This document shows, one piece after another, positions 43,972 to 53,210 of a stretch of DNA of 53,848 nt (its first letter is position 1; each line of letters opens with the position of its first letter). Below the pieces are notes generated by a model that saw nothing but the letters and a program-made list of their open reading frames with translations, was not told the DNA's origin and did not search any database. The DNA is taken from NCBI GenBank assembly GCA_903840415.1, contig CAIMFY010000033.1, positions 1 to 53,848 on the forward strand, in the 5' to 3' direction. Position numbers and translations under genes: made by a program. This DNA is from an uncultured Opitutia bacterium (lineage in GTDB: Bacteria > Verrucomicrobiota > Verrucomicrobiia > Opitutales > Opitutaceae).

Positions 43972-44703
43972 ATGAAAGACTCCGAATTCCTCGAACTGCT
44001 CAACCTCTACCTCGACCACGAAATTGGCGCGGCCGAAGCCGCCCGGTTGGAAGCCGAAGTGCAAGCTAACCCCAACCGTCGCGCGGTCTATCACGACTAT
44101 TGTCGGATGCAGAAAGCGTGCACATTGCTCGCGAAAGATTTCGCTGACCAACCCGCCACTGATCGAAAAGTGATCGCGTTCGAGCCGCGTCGCTCGGCTT
44201 GGACACCGGGACTGTTGGCCGTCGGCGGCCTCGCGGTGGCGGCGGCTTGTGTGGCGCTTGTTTTGATCAACCGCGCGCCGACCGCCGCGCCGATGCCGGC
44301 GTCTGTGGCGACGATAGCCGCCGTGCCGTCGGTTTCGACGGGGAGAACTTCCGATACGTTAGCGCTGGCTTCCGCGGCCGACGAGCCTGCGACGGTGATC
44401 ACGCGCACGGTCACGACCGTTCCGGCGCGACGCACCGAGTCGAGGCCGATGTTGGCCGCCGTGCCACTCACGCTGGCGGGGGCGAATGCCAGCGATTCCG
44501 AAGCGCTGTTCGCCGCGCAACAAAACGCCACGACCACTCTTGAATGGATGAAGAATGTCCAGCTCGCGCCGATGCAGCCGATCCCGTTGGATGAACTGCG
44601 GCTCGACGCGCGTTCGCCGCTCCAGCCCGCCAGCCGCACTTACTCGAATGGCCAGGCGGTGCAGGGTAGCGTCGAGATGACGGCGTTCCGGTTCCAGCGC
44701 TGA
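43972..44703 (+). CDS. Probable membrane anti-sigma factor
   Basis: 243-aa protein. The N-terminal cytoplasmic part (about 1-75) has the look of an anti-sigma domain: FLELLNLYLDHEIGAAEAARLEAEVQANPNRRAVYHDYCRMQKAC, with H15, H41, C44 and C50 in a loose zinc-finger-like pattern. One membrane segment follows at about 82-101 (GLLAVGGLAVAAACVALVLI), then a low-complexity Ala/Thr-rich outside part. Position right after the ECF sigma gene supports the assignment; a classical HxxxCxxC motif is not evident. Confidence 0.75.
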   Translation: MKDSEFLELLNLYLDHEIGAAEAARLEAEVQANPNRRAVYHDYCRMQKACTLLAKDFADQPATDRKVIAFEPRRSAWTPGLLAVGGLAVAAACVALVLINRAPTAAPMPASVATIAAVPSVSTGRTSDTLALASAADEPATVITRTVTTVPARRTESRPMLAAVPLTLAGANASDSEALFAAQQNATTTLEWMKNVQLAPMQPIPLDELRLDARSPLQPASRTYSNGQAVQGSVEMTAFRFQR

Positions 44704-44753
44704 TTCGGCTGCGGGTCACTGCTTCCGCTGTCACCCATTGCGGCGAATGGCTT

Positions 44754-45353
44754 CTACACCAGCGCGCGCTTAATCAGGGCCTCGGTGGTGGCGGTCGCCC
44801 CGAGGGTCAACGCGGCGCGCCGAATCGCTTCATCGGCGTCGGCCCCGCGATAACCGAGCGCCATGAGGGCCGCGACCGCGTCGCGGTGGGCCGTGCTACC
44901 GGTCGCGGAGGTGGCATCCGAACCCAAGGTTGATACCGCGGTGTCGGACGCGCCCACCTTCGATTTAAGCTCCACGATCAGACGTTCGGCCGTCTTTTTT
45001 CCGATGCCGGGACATTTCGCGAGCGTGCCGATGTCACCGAGTCGGATCGCGCTTTCCAACAGCGGCAGCGACAGCCGACTCATAATGCTGAGCGCGACTT
45101 TTGGGCCGACACCCGTGACGTTCTCGATCATCAGTCGGAAAAAATCCCGCTCGGCCGGCGTCGCAAATCCATAGAGCGTCTGCGAATCTTCGCGATAAAT
45201 CACGAGCGTGTGCAGCTTCACCGTTGCACCGGGCGTGGGGAGTTTTTCCGCGGTGGTCACCGGGATGTTTACCTCGTAGCCAATGCCGTTCAACTCGACG
45301 ACGGCGCGCAACGGTGATGCCGAGGTGAGCAGGCCCTGAATCGAAGTGATCAT
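44754..45353 (-). CDS. ruvA: Holliday junction DNA helicase subunit RuvA
   Basis: Binds Holliday junctions and loads RuvB during recombinational repair. The 199-aa protein has the N-terminal OB domain (MITSIQGLL, ELNGIGYEVNIP, LVIYREDSQTLYGF), two HhH motifs (ENVTGVGPKVALSIMS and KCPGIGKKTAERLIVELK) and the RuvB-binding domain III (DAVAALMALGYRGADADEAI). ATG 45353 abuts the dapB stop codon with no gap. ruvB and ruvC are not in the window. Confidence 0.96.
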   Translation of the reverse strand: MITSIQGLLTSASPLRAVVELNGIGYEVNIPVTTAEKLPTPGATVKLHTLVIYREDSQTLYGFATPAERDFFRLMIENVTGVGPKVALSIMSRLSLPLLESAIRLGDIGTLAKCPGIGKKTAERLIVELKSKVGASDTAVSTLGSDATSATGSTAHRDAVAALMALGYRGADADEAIRRAALTLGATATTEALIKRALV

Positions 45354-46085
45354 TTATTTCAAACCGAGTACATCCTGCATATCGTAGACACCCGGCGGCT
45401 GCGCGACGACCCACTGCGCGGCTCGCAACGCCCCGCGGGCAAAAATCCCGCGGTCGCTGGCCTTGTGGGTGAGTTCCAGCCGCTCGCCGAGCGCGGCAAA
45501 TATAACCGTGTGGTCGCCGACCACGTCGCCGCCGCGAAGAGAATGGATACCGATCTCGGTCGGCGTGCGCTCACCGGTGATGCCGTGGCGGCCATGGCGG
45601 AGAGCATCGGGGCCGAGCTTGCGCTCCTCGCGGATGATTTCGAGCAGACGCTCGGCGGTGCCGCTGGGCGCGTCTTTCTTGAAACGATGATGCATCTCGA
45701 CCACTTCAGCGTCGTAGTCGGAGCCTAGCACCGCGGCGGCCCGGCGGCTCAGAGCGAAGAGCAGGTTCACGCCGACGGAAAAATTTCCGGCCCACACGCA
45801 CGACACGTTCGAAGCCAGTGCGAGGAGTTGTGCTTTTTCGGGCGCGGAATGTCCGGTGGTGCCGAGGACGATCGGCTTCTTTTTTGCGACGGCCAACTCA
45901 AGCACGGTGCGCGTGGCCAACGGTGAACTGAAATCGACCACCACCTCGCACGAGGCAAGCGCGCCGACGAGATCGTCGCCGACATCGACGGCGGCGCCGA
46001 CGGTCAGGTCGAGTTCCTTGGCTGCGGCGGCGAGCGCCTGGCCCATGCGGCCTTTGGATCCGTTGATGAGAATTCTTGGAGGCAT
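45354..46085 (-). CDS. dapB: 4-hydroxy-tetrahydrodipicolinate reductase
   Basis: Second committed step of the diaminopimelate/lysine pathway, NAD(P)H-dependent. The 243-aa protein has the Rossmann start ILINGSKGRMGQ, VVDFSSPLATRTVLELA, LGTTGHS, NFSVGVNLLF, the signature EVVEMHHRFKKDAPSGTA (catalytic His and Lys) and RGGDVVGDHTV. ATG 46085 is the natural start; the frame is open further upstream into dapA. It lies 8 bp after dapA. Confidence 0.96.
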   Translation of the reverse strand: MPPRILINGSKGRMGQALAAAAKELDLTVGAAVDVGDDLVGALASCEVVVDFSSPLATRTVLELAVAKKKPIVLGTTGHSAPEKAQLLALASNVSCVWAGNFSVGVNLLFALSRRAAAVLGSDYDAEVVEMHHRFKKDAPSGTAERLLEIIREERKLGPDALRHGRHGITGERTPTEIGIHSLRGGDVVGDHTVIFAALGERLELTHKASDRGIFARGALRAAQWVVAQPPGVYDMQDVLGLK

Positions 46086-46093
46086 GGCGCAGA

Positions 46094-46981
46094 TCAGCGT
46101 TCGAGCACCGCGAGTGCTTGCACGAGGAGTTTTTCGTTGGCCGCGCTCATTTCGCACAGCGGCGAACGCACTTCGGCAGACCCGATGATACCAGCGCGGG
46201 CGAGGGCGAATTTCACCGGAACGGGATTCGGCTCGATGAAAAGCGTCTTGAAGATCGGATAAAGCCGGCGGTGGATTTTTCGCGCGTTCGCGAAATCTTC
46301 CGCGAGCAAATGCCGGACCATCCGGGAGATTTCGCGGACGTAGAGATTGGAGGCGACGCTGATGACGCCCTCGGCGCCGACAGCCATGAACGGAAGCGTG
46401 AGTGAATCATCGCCACTCAGCACCGTGATGTCAGAGCCCATGGCCTGCTTGAGTTGGTCCACGCGATCGACGCTGCCGCCGGCTTCCTTGATCCAGCGGA
46501 CGTGGGAATATTTCGCACGCAGCCGCTCGACGGTGTTGACGCCTATCTCCACACCGCAGCGGCCGGGAATCGAGTAGAGAATAATCGATTTGTCGGTCGC
46601 GTCCGCGAGAGCGCTGAAGTGGCGGAACAGGCCTTCCTGGCTCGGTTTGTTGTAATATGGCGCGACGAGCAGCATCGCATCCGCGCCCGCTTCATGCGCG
46701 AGTTTGGTGAGGTGCAACGCTTCGTGGGTGGAGTTGGAACCGGTGCCAGCGATGACGGGGACTCGCCCGCGCACTTCGGCGATCACGGCGCGCACGACGT
46801 CGAGATGTTCGTCGTAATCAAGCGTCGGCGACTCGCCGGTCGTGCCGACGGGCACGAGACCGTCGATGCCACCCTTGAGTTGAAAGGCGACGAGTTTCTT
46901 CAAATCGGCATAATCAACCTTGCCCCGGGAAAAGGGTGTGACGAGTGCGGTGATGGTGCCGGTGAGCGGGCGAAGTTTCAT
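46094..46981 (-). CDS. dapA: 4-hydroxy-tetrahydrodipicolinate synthase
   Basis: Condenses pyruvate with aspartate semialdehyde, the first step to diaminopimelate and lysine. The 295-aa TIM-barrel enzyme carries ALVTPF, GTTGESPTLDYDEH, AGTGSNSTHEA, VAPYYNKPSQEG, catalytic Tyr in ILYSIPGR and the Schiff-base Lys in WIKEAGGS, then LSGDDSLTLPFMAVGAEGVISV. ATG 46981 is preferred over 46993. First gene of dapA-dapB-ruvA; divergent from pilT with 68 bp between starts, so the promoters share this gap. Confidence 0.96.
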   Translation of the reverse strand: MKLRPLTGTITALVTPFSRGKVDYADLKKLVAFQLKGGIDGLVPVGTTGESPTLDYDEHLDVVRAVIAEVRGRVPVIAGTGSNSTHEALHLTKLAHEAGADAMLLVAPYYNKPSQEGLFRHFSALADATDKSIILYSIPGRCGVEIGVNTVERLRAKYSHVRWIKEAGGSVDRVDQLKQAMGSDITVLSGDDSLTLPFMAVGAEGVISVASNLYVREISRMVRHLLAEDFANARKIHRRLYPIFKTLFIEPNPVPVKFALARAGIIGSAEVRSPLCEMSAANEKLLVQALAVLER

Positions 46982-47049
46982 GAGGACGTCCAAAGTTGCC
47001 TTGCGGAACAGAGCACGGCGAAATAGAGAATCCGCAACGCTTATTTCCC

Positions 47050-48153
47050 ATGCCCACCCTCACACCGCACACGGAAATGATGAACGATCTGCTCAAGCTC
47101 GCCGTGGACAGCGGCGTGAGCGACATCATCGTCAAATCCAACAAACCCGGCTACGTGCGCCTCGCGGGCAAGCTCAAACCCGTGGACATGGATCCGATCA
47201 CGTCCCCTGAGGCGAATGCTTGGGTGGAGGAACACACGCCGAAAATGTTTCGCTCGAAATGGGAGGACGAGGGGCAGGTGGACTTTGCCTACTCGTTCGA
47301 GGGCATCGGCCGCTTCCGCGTGAACGCGTTTCATCAACGCGGCCTCGTGAGCATTGTGATGCGCCACATCAAGAGCACGGTGCCTAATTTCGATCAGCTC
47401 AAACTCGGCGAAAAACAACATGCGCTGATCAAACTCGCGCAAGCGAAGGACGGCATCCTGCTGGTCTGCGGCGCCACCGGCTCTGGCAAGAGTTCCACGA
47501 TGGCTGCGATGATGAACTGGATTAACCTCAATCTCGACAAGCACATCGTCACAATCGAGGACCCGATCGAATATACCTTTCAGGATGAGAAGTCGCTCTT
47601 TCAGCAGCGCGAAATCGGGCTCGACGTGCCAAATTTCCAGTTGGCGATCAAAGCCGTGCTGCGGCAGAATCCGGACATCATTCTCGTCGGCGAAATGCGC
47701 GATCGCGAGACGTTCGAGACCGCGATCAGCGCCGCGGAGACGGGGCATTTGGTGTTTTCGACGATGCACGCTTCCACGGTGGCGCAATCGCTCACACGAC
47801 TGTTTGAGTTCTTCCCGGCCGAGGAACAGTTGCAGGCGCGGCGTGCCATCGCGGGTTCACTGCGCGGTTTCGTCTGCCAAAAATTAATTCCCACAATCGA
47901 TGGCAACGGGCGAGTTCCGGCCAATGAAATCCTCAACGCTGATGCCACCGTCAGAAATCTAATCTTGGAGGGGCAGAACGAAAAAATTCAGGGCTTGCTT
48001 GAGAGCAATGCCGACTCGGCGACGTTTTCCTTCAACAAGGACATCTATGCCCTCATCAAAGCTGGCCTGATCAGCAAAGCCGACGGACTCCGATTCTCGC
48101 CGAGTCCGCAACAACTGGAGATGAATCTGAAGGGCATATTCATCAAATCGTGA
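47050..48153 (+). CDS. pilT: Type IV pilus retraction ATPase (PilT/PilU family)
   Basis: Hexameric ATPase powering pilus retraction or twitching. The 367-aa protein has an N-terminal PAS-like part (LAVDSGVSDIIVKSNKPGYVRLAGKL). The ATPase core shows Walker A LVCGATGSGKSSTMAAM, Asp box TIEDPIEYTFQDEKS, Walker B NPDIILVGEMRDRETFE and His box GHLVFSTMHAST. It lacks the tetracysteine motif of PilB, as expected. PilT or PilU cannot be decided by eye. A secreted-protein gene follows after only 3 bp. Confidence 0.93.
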   Translation: MPTLTPHTEMMNDLLKLAVDSGVSDIIVKSNKPGYVRLAGKLKPVDMDPITSPEANAWVEEHTPKMFRSKWEDEGQVDFAYSFEGIGRFRVNAFHQRGLVSIVMRHIKSTVPNFDQLKLGEKQHALIKLAQAKDGILLVCGATGSGKSSTMAAMMNWINLNLDKHIVTIEDPIEYTFQDEKSLFQQREIGLDVPNFQLAIKAVLRQNPDIILVGEMRDRETFETAISAAETGHLVFSTMHASTVAQSLTRLFEFFPAEEQLQARRAIAGSLRGFVCQKLIPTIDGNGRVPANEILNADATVRNLILEGQNEKIQGLLESNADSATFSFNKDIYALIKAGLISKADGLRFSPSPQQLEMNLKGIFIKS

Positions 48154-48156
48154 GCC

Positions 48157-49047
48157 GTGAGCCGCTTTGCTCTAATCTGGCTGCTCGTCGCAACGACCGT
48201 GTGGGCGCAGGAGTCGCCGTCGCCACCGGTCGAGAAATCCGCCCCGCCGACGGAGGATGCCATCGCGGCGGCCAAGCGGGATTTTAACGCGATCAGAGGC
48301 GCACGCGGGGCATCCGATTCATCGAACGCGGATCTCTCCTCGCTGTCTGCCCCAGAACTGCAGACGACCGCTCCGTTGCCGCGACTGCAATCGACGCCCA
48401 AAGCCGATTCCGGCGCGGCGAATAAGAACGCGAACTGGCTCGTTGACGCGATGATGAAGCAGGACGGAAAAGAAGCGCGCGATTCGCACGAGCCTATTTC
48501 CACTGCCATCCAGCACGATGGCGAAACCACCAGTGCCCAAGATCAGCGGACCTCGGCCAATCCGCGCGCCGCGAATGCGGAAGGAAATCTGTCCGTGGCG
48601 GAAAAACGCACCGGGCCTGAATTTAATCCGCTGGCGCGCTACATGGTGGGATGGATGACACCGCAGGATTATGCGTTGCTGAAGCCTGGGCTGGACGGCG
48701 CGGCGGCGGCGAGTCTGACCAGCCGTGGCGATCCCTCCTTGCCGGCAGTCGGCTCCGATCTGTCGGTGCTGGGCGACACCGGTTCCGCGCTGGATCTGGG
48801 GGCGATGAACAAGGCCGCTCCGTTCGCCTTACCGAAACCGGCAGACAACCCGTTTCTCCAATCGATCAACGGCGGCGGTGCATCGACTTCAGGTGCATTT
48901 GTTACCGCCGCAGCTCCGAGCTTACCGGCAGCGAGTATTTCGCTCACGCCGGTGCCGGTGGAGGTCGCGCCAGTGAAGTCGAAAATCCCGGATTTTGCGA
49001 AACCAGCGATGGACGAAAAGTATTTCAAGCAGCTGAAACGTTTTTAG
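48157..49047 (+). CDS. Unknown secreted protein downstream of pilT
   Basis: 296-aa protein of unknown function with a signal peptide (FALIWLLVATTVWAQES) and otherwise polar, Ser/Pro/Ala-rich sequence likely to be partly disordered. The middle has a more ordered block, FNPLARYMVGWMTPQDYALLKPGL. The C-terminus is basic (MDEKYFKQLKRF). Start is GTG 48157, 3 bp after pilT, suggesting co-expression; a pilus-related role is only guilt by association. Confidence 0.65.
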   Translation: MSRFALIWLLVATTVWAQESPSPPVEKSAPPTEDAIAAAKRDFNAIRGARGASDSSNADLSSLSAPELQTTAPLPRLQSTPKADSGAANKNANWLVDAMMKQDGKEARDSHEPISTAIQHDGETTSAQDQRTSANPRAANAEGNLSVAEKRTGPEFNPLARYMVGWMTPQDYALLKPGLDGAAAASLTSRGDPSLPAVGSDLSVLGDTGSALDLGAMNKAAPFALPKPADNPFLQSINGGGASTSGAFVTAAAPSLPAASISLTPVPVEVAPVKSKIPDFAKPAMDEKYFKQLKRF

Positions 49048-49093
49048 GGCTTGGATTCCCCCACGGCGGGCGATTGTCTCGTCTGTTTTAACC

Positions 49094-50008
49094 ATGGCAT
49101 TGGCATTTTTATTTGCAGGACAGGGGGCCCAAAAAGTAGGTATGGGCAAATCGCTGTGTGAACAGTCGGCGGCGGCGCGGGCACTTTACGACGAGGCTGG
49201 TCAGTTGCTTGGCTGGAATCTGGCGAACGTGAGCTTCGCCGGGCCGGAGGCTGAGTTGACTCAGACCAAAGTCTGCCAACCGGCGCTTTTCGTGCATGGG
49301 CTCGCGTTGGTCGCGGCCTTGCGTGAGCTGGGAAAGATACCCGCGGGAGAACCCAAATTCGCGATCGGTCTGAGCTTGGGCGAAGTGACGGCGTATTGCG
49401 CCGCGGGGGTCTTCGATTTTGCGACCGGTCTACGCGTGGTCGCCGAACGCGGCCGGCTTATGCAGCAGGCGTGCGAACAAACCACCGGTGGCATGGCGGC
49501 AATAATCGGCGAAGATCGGACGAAGGTTGCGGAATTGTGCCGCGAGTTCGACATCGAGACGGCAAATTTCAACGCCCCCGGACAAATCGTGGTCTCGGGA
49601 GAAAAATCTAAAGTCGAGGCGGCGGTAGTGGGAGCGAAGGCGCGCGGCATGAAGAAGGTCATCCCGCTCGTCGTGGCCGGGGCGTATCACTCGCGGCTCA
49701 TGGAGCCTGCACGCGCAGCGTTTGCGGTGTATCTCGATGGTGTGACGTTTTCCGCGCCGAAATTCACGGTCTTCACGAACACGACTGGCCAAGCCGTGAG
49801 CGATCCGGCGGCGATCAAGGCGGCGCTGGTGAGGCAGGTCGTCTCGTCGGTGCTGTGGGAGGATTGCACGCGCAGTGCCGCCGCCGCGGGCGCGACGGAA
49901 TTTTGGGAACTCGGGCCGGGTGGGGTCCTCGCGGGTTTGGCGCGTCGCACCGAAAAATCTTGGTTGGTGAAAAGTTTTGCGGAGTTCGCCGACGTCACTG
50001 CCGCCTGA
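49094..50008 (+). CDS. fabD: Malonyl-CoA:ACP transacylase
   Basis: Loads malonyl groups onto acyl carrier protein for fatty acid synthesis. The 304-aa protein shows FAGQGAQKVGMGKSL at the N-terminus, the nucleophile motif GLSLGEVTA with S94, a conserved Arg region (VAERGRLMQ), AYHSRLM with the catalytic His, and ELGPGGVLAGL. Other fab genes are not adjacent; lepA follows after 3 bp. Confidence 0.95.
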   Translation: MALAFLFAGQGAQKVGMGKSLCEQSAAARALYDEAGQLLGWNLANVSFAGPEAELTQTKVCQPALFVHGLALVAALRELGKIPAGEPKFAIGLSLGEVTAYCAAGVFDFATGLRVVAERGRLMQQACEQTTGGMAAIIGEDRTKVAELCREFDIETANFNAPGQIVVSGEKSKVEAAVVGAKARGMKKVIPLVVAGAYHSRLMEPARAAFAVYLDGVTFSAPKFTVFTNTTGQAVSDPAAIKAALVRQVVSSVLWEDCTRSAAAAGATEFWELGPGGVLAGLARRTEKSWLVKSFAEFADVTAA

Positions 50009-50011
50009 ACG

Positions 50012-51808
50012 ATGCCCGCCAAAAACACTCGAAATTTCTGCATTATCGCTCACGTCGATCACGGCAAGACCACGTTGTCTGACCGAATCCTCGAGCATAC
50101 GAACACCGTCGCGATGCGCGTGATGACCGCCCAGCATCTCGACTCGATGGACCTTGAGAAAGAGCGCGGCATCACGATCAAATCACACCCGGTGACGATG
50201 ACGTATCGCGCAAAGAACGGACAGGACTACAAGCTCAACCTGATGGACACGCCGGGCCACGTGGATTTTTCCTACGAGGTCTCGCGGTCGCTCGCGGCAT
50301 GCGAAGGCGCGGTGCTGCTCATCGATGCGTCACAGGGCGTCGAAGCACAGACGGTCGCGAATGCGCACCTCGCGTTTGGTCAAAAACTAAAGGTCATTCC
50401 GGTCATCAACAAAATCGATCTGCCGAGCGCAAATCTCGATCTCTGCCTGAAGCAGCTTGAAGACATTCTGACGATCTCCGCCGAAGAGGCGATTCTCGCG
50501 AGCGGCAAATCTGGGATCGGCATCACCGACATTCTTGAAGCCGTGGTCGAGCGCGTGCCGCCGCCGCGCTGGACGGAATACCCGCAGCTGCGCGCGCTGG
50601 TGTTCGATTCGCTTTACGATGCTTACCGCGGCGTGATCACTTACGTGCGCGTGTTCTCGGGCACGATCAAGGCGGGCGATTTCATGCTGCTGATGAGCAA
50701 TAATGTGAAATCCGAAGTGAAGGAAGTCGGCGTTTTCATGCCGAAGATGACCAAGATCTCATCGCTCGGTCCGGGCGACGTCGGCTACATTGTTTCCGCC
50801 GTCAAAGACACCTCCGAGATCAAGACGGGCGACACGATCACGTTGTCGGCGCGGCCGGCGAAGGACATGCTGCCGGGCTACAAGGAGGTCCGGCCGATGG
50901 TGTTTTGCGGACTCTATCCGGTCGACACGGGCGACTACGAAAAGCTCAAGGCGGCGATCGGGCGGCTGCGGCTCAACGATGCGGCGTTTGTCTATTCGTC
51001 GGAGAGTTCGGTCGCGCTGGGTTTCGGTTTCCGCTGCGGTTTCCTCGGTTTGCTCCACATGGAAATCATCCAAGAGCGCATCCGGCGGGAGCATGACGTG
51101 GACATCATCTCGACCTATCCGAGCGTCGTTTATCGCATCGTGAGGCACGGCGGAGAAATCATTGAGGTGGACAATCCGGTGAACTTGCCCGACCCGGGCA
51201 CAATGATCGAAATCCGCGAGCCCACGATCAAGGCATCGATTCACATTCCGAACGAAGCCATGGGCGACATCCTCGCGCTCGTCATGGAAAAGCGCGGCAA
51301 TCTCGATCACACCGACACACTCGACGCCACGCGAGTGATGCTCACGTGCATATTGCCACTCAATGAAATTCTGGTCGATTTCAACGACCGATTGAAGAGC
51401 GTCACCCACGGCTACGGTTCGATGGACTACGAGTTGGGTGAGTATCGCGCGGCCGACCTCGTGAAGATGGAAATTCTCGTCAACAACGATCCGGTCGACG
51501 CGTTTGCCAGCATCGTCCATCGCGACAAAGCCGAGGCCAAGGGTCGCGACCTGTGCGAAAAGCTCGCCGAGATTATCCCGCCGCAGATGTTCAAGGTCGC
51601 AATCCAAGCCGCCATCGGTGGCAAGATCATCGCCCGCGACAATGTGAAGGAAATGCGGAAGGACGTGACGGCGAAATGCTACGGCGGCGACATCAGTCGC
51701 AAACGAAAGCTCCTCGACAAACAGAAAGAGGGTAAAAAGAAGATGAAGCAGTTTGGCCGTGTCTCCATTCCATCGGACGCATTTATCAAAGTTCTGAAAA
51801 CCAACTAA
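50012..51808 (+). CDS. lepA: Elongation factor 4 (LepA)
   Basis: Ribosome-associated GTPase. The 598-aa protein is full length, with G1 AHVDHGKTT, switch I region RGITIKSHPV, G3 MDTPGHVDFSYEV, G4 VINKIDLP, then LepA-specific domains (LGPGDVGYIVSAVKD, FCGLYPVDTGDYEKLK, ALGFGFRCGFLGLLHMEI). The C-terminal domain KCYGGDISRKRKLLDKQKEGKKKMKQFG is characteristic of LepA. ATG 50012 lies 3 bp after fabD; lepB follows 9 bp later, the same lepA-lepB order as in E. coli. Confidence 0.97.
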   Translation: MPAKNTRNFCIIAHVDHGKTTLSDRILEHTNTVAMRVMTAQHLDSMDLEKERGITIKSHPVTMTYRAKNGQDYKLNLMDTPGHVDFSYEVSRSLAACEGAVLLIDASQGVEAQTVANAHLAFGQKLKVIPVINKIDLPSANLDLCLKQLEDILTISAEEAILASGKSGIGITDILEAVVERVPPPRWTEYPQLRALVFDSLYDAYRGVITYVRVFSGTIKAGDFMLLMSNNVKSEVKEVGVFMPKMTKISSLGPGDVGYIVSAVKDTSEIKTGDTITLSARPAKDMLPGYKEVRPMVFCGLYPVDTGDYEKLKAAIGRLRLNDAAFVYSSESSVALGFGFRCGFLGLLHMEIIQERIRREHDVDIISTYPSVVYRIVRHGGEIIEVDNPVNLPDPGTMIEIREPTIKASIHIPNEAMGDILALVMEKRGNLDHTDTLDATRVMLTCILPLNEILVDFNDRLKSVTHGYGSMDYELGEYRAADLVKMEILVNNDPVDAFASIVHRDKAEAKGRDLCEKLAEIIPPQMFKVAIQAAIGGKIIARDNVKEMRKDVTAKCYGGDISRKRKLLDKQKEGKKKMKQFGRVSIPSDAFIKVLKTN

Positions 51809-51817
51809 TCTGTCCTC

Positions 51818-53155
51818 GTGCGCACCCAAGGTTATCCTTTCGTCTGGTTCTGGAAGAAACTGCTTGGGTTGATCGGCCTCGCCGATGCCGACACGAAAAT
51901 GCGCGACAACGCGGCCAACTGGCTCGAACTCGCCGAGAAGGTCTGGAATTTCCGGCGCGACCAACTCATCGCGGCCGAATCGGCGGAGTTGTTGGCGCGC
52001 ACGCAGGACGTGCGGCAAAAGCTCAAGGAGCGGGTGCCAGCGGAGAAACTAAAGCTGACGCTGGAGTCGTTGGAAGATGTGCTGCGGCGCACCGGCGGAG
52101 CGATTTATCCGAAAGGCGCGCTCGTCGAGAATGTCGAATTTTTCCTCGTGGCTGCGATCGTGATTCTCGGAATTCGCACTTATTTCGTCCAGCCGTTCAA
52201 GATACCGACGAATTCAATGTGGCCGACTTACAACGGCATGACGCCAGAGATCTTTGCCAAGCCGGCGGACGAACCGGCTGCGGCCGTGGAGGCGTTGCGC
52301 GCGGTGGCGTTTGGCGCCTGGCCGCACCGGTTGGACGCGGCGAGTGACGGCGAAATCCTCGTCCCGATTGGTGGCGCCGAGAGCCGCGGCATCGTGCACT
52401 GCCGCATCGTGCCCGGCCGCACCTGGCTCATTTTCCCGACGAAATTGCGCGAATATACGATCTTGGTGAACGACCAACCGACGCGGGTCCGCGTGCCGTT
52501 GGATTTCGATTTCGACTGGGTGATGGCGCAGGCGTTCTTCATGAACGGAGAGAATTACAGCCAGCGAAAGCTAATCACCGAAATCGAACAGCGACTCAAA
52601 GCCGGCGAATTCGAGGTGCGCGTGGTGGATGGCGAAAGAATGCGGTGCATTCGGACCGGCCGGCGCGTGCGCACGGGCGAACGGATTCTAGCCTTCGACG
52701 AACTCACCGGTGATCAACTGTTCGTTGATCGCTTCAGCTATCATTTTGTGAAGCCGGCGGTGGGAAGCGGATTTGTGTTCCGCACCGGCAACATCAAATC
52801 GCTAGTCGAAGACTATGGGGATCAGTATTTCGTGAAGCGACTCGTCGGCACGCCCGGCGATACGCTAGAAGTGCAGGGCACCGGCCTAATGCGCAATCGC
52901 GCTCCGATAACTGGAGCCGATACGTTTGCCGCAAACGCGCAACGGCTCGGCAAATATCCGGGCTACGTGGCGATGGGCTTGCTCGCGCCGGGTATGAAAG
53001 TGACCGTGCCGGAGCGAAACTATTTCGCGATGGGTGACAACTCACCGAACAGTCAGGACGGTCGCTACTGGGGCTTCGTGCCAGCCAAAGACGTCGTCGG
53101 GCGCCCGTTGTTCGTGTATTTTCCCTTTACCTGGCATTGGGGTCCGGCGCGGTAG
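51818..53155 (+). CDS. lepB: Signal peptidase I, long form
   Basis: Inner-membrane protease removing signal peptides of exported proteins. The 445-aa protein has a cytoplasmic N-terminal part (about 1-104), one membrane segment (about 105-122), the nucleophile S133 in IPTNSMWPT (box B), the general base K340 in QYFVKRLVGTPGD (box D) and box E MGDNSPNSQDGRYWG (about 405-420). About 207 residues separate the two catalytic residues, against about 55 in E. coli, so there is a large insertion. Start is GTG 51818 by best fit; no ATG alternative near the anchor. It closes fabD-lepA-lepB. Confidence 0.93.
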   Translation: MRTQGYPFVWFWKKLLGLIGLADADTKMRDNAANWLELAEKVWNFRRDQLIAAESAELLARTQDVRQKLKERVPAEKLKLTLESLEDVLRRTGGAIYPKGALVENVEFFLVAAIVILGIRTYFVQPFKIPTNSMWPTYNGMTPEIFAKPADEPAAAVEALRAVAFGAWPHRLDAASDGEILVPIGGAESRGIVHCRIVPGRTWLIFPTKLREYTILVNDQPTRVRVPLDFDFDWVMAQAFFMNGENYSQRKLITEIEQRLKAGEFEVRVVDGERMRCIRTGRRVRTGERILAFDELTGDQLFVDRFSYHFVKPAVGSGFVFRTGNIKSLVEDYGDQYFVKRLVGTPGDTLEVQGTGLMRNRAPITGADTFAANAQRLGKYPGYVAMGLLAPGMKVTVPERNYFAMGDNSPNSQDGRYWGFVPAKDVVGRPLFVYFPFTWHWGPAR

Positions 53156-53192
53156 CGGGCGGCGGTCGATCGAGGTAAAACACGCACAATAG

Positions 53193-53210
53193 ATATTATG
53201 TTAATAATAT
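53193..53210. promoter_or_regulatory. A/T-rich inverted repeat at the start of the small gene pair
   Basis: ATATTAT-GTTA-ATAATAT: perfect 7-bp arms overlapping the ATG at 53209, in an unusually A/T-rich patch after lepB. It could be a promoter -10 region or an operator. Confidence 0.35.

Noticed and set aside
50759-52018. 419-aa minus-strand frame opposite lepA/lepB
   Set aside because: Covers the 3' half of lepA and the start of lepB in antisense and shows no protein family signs.
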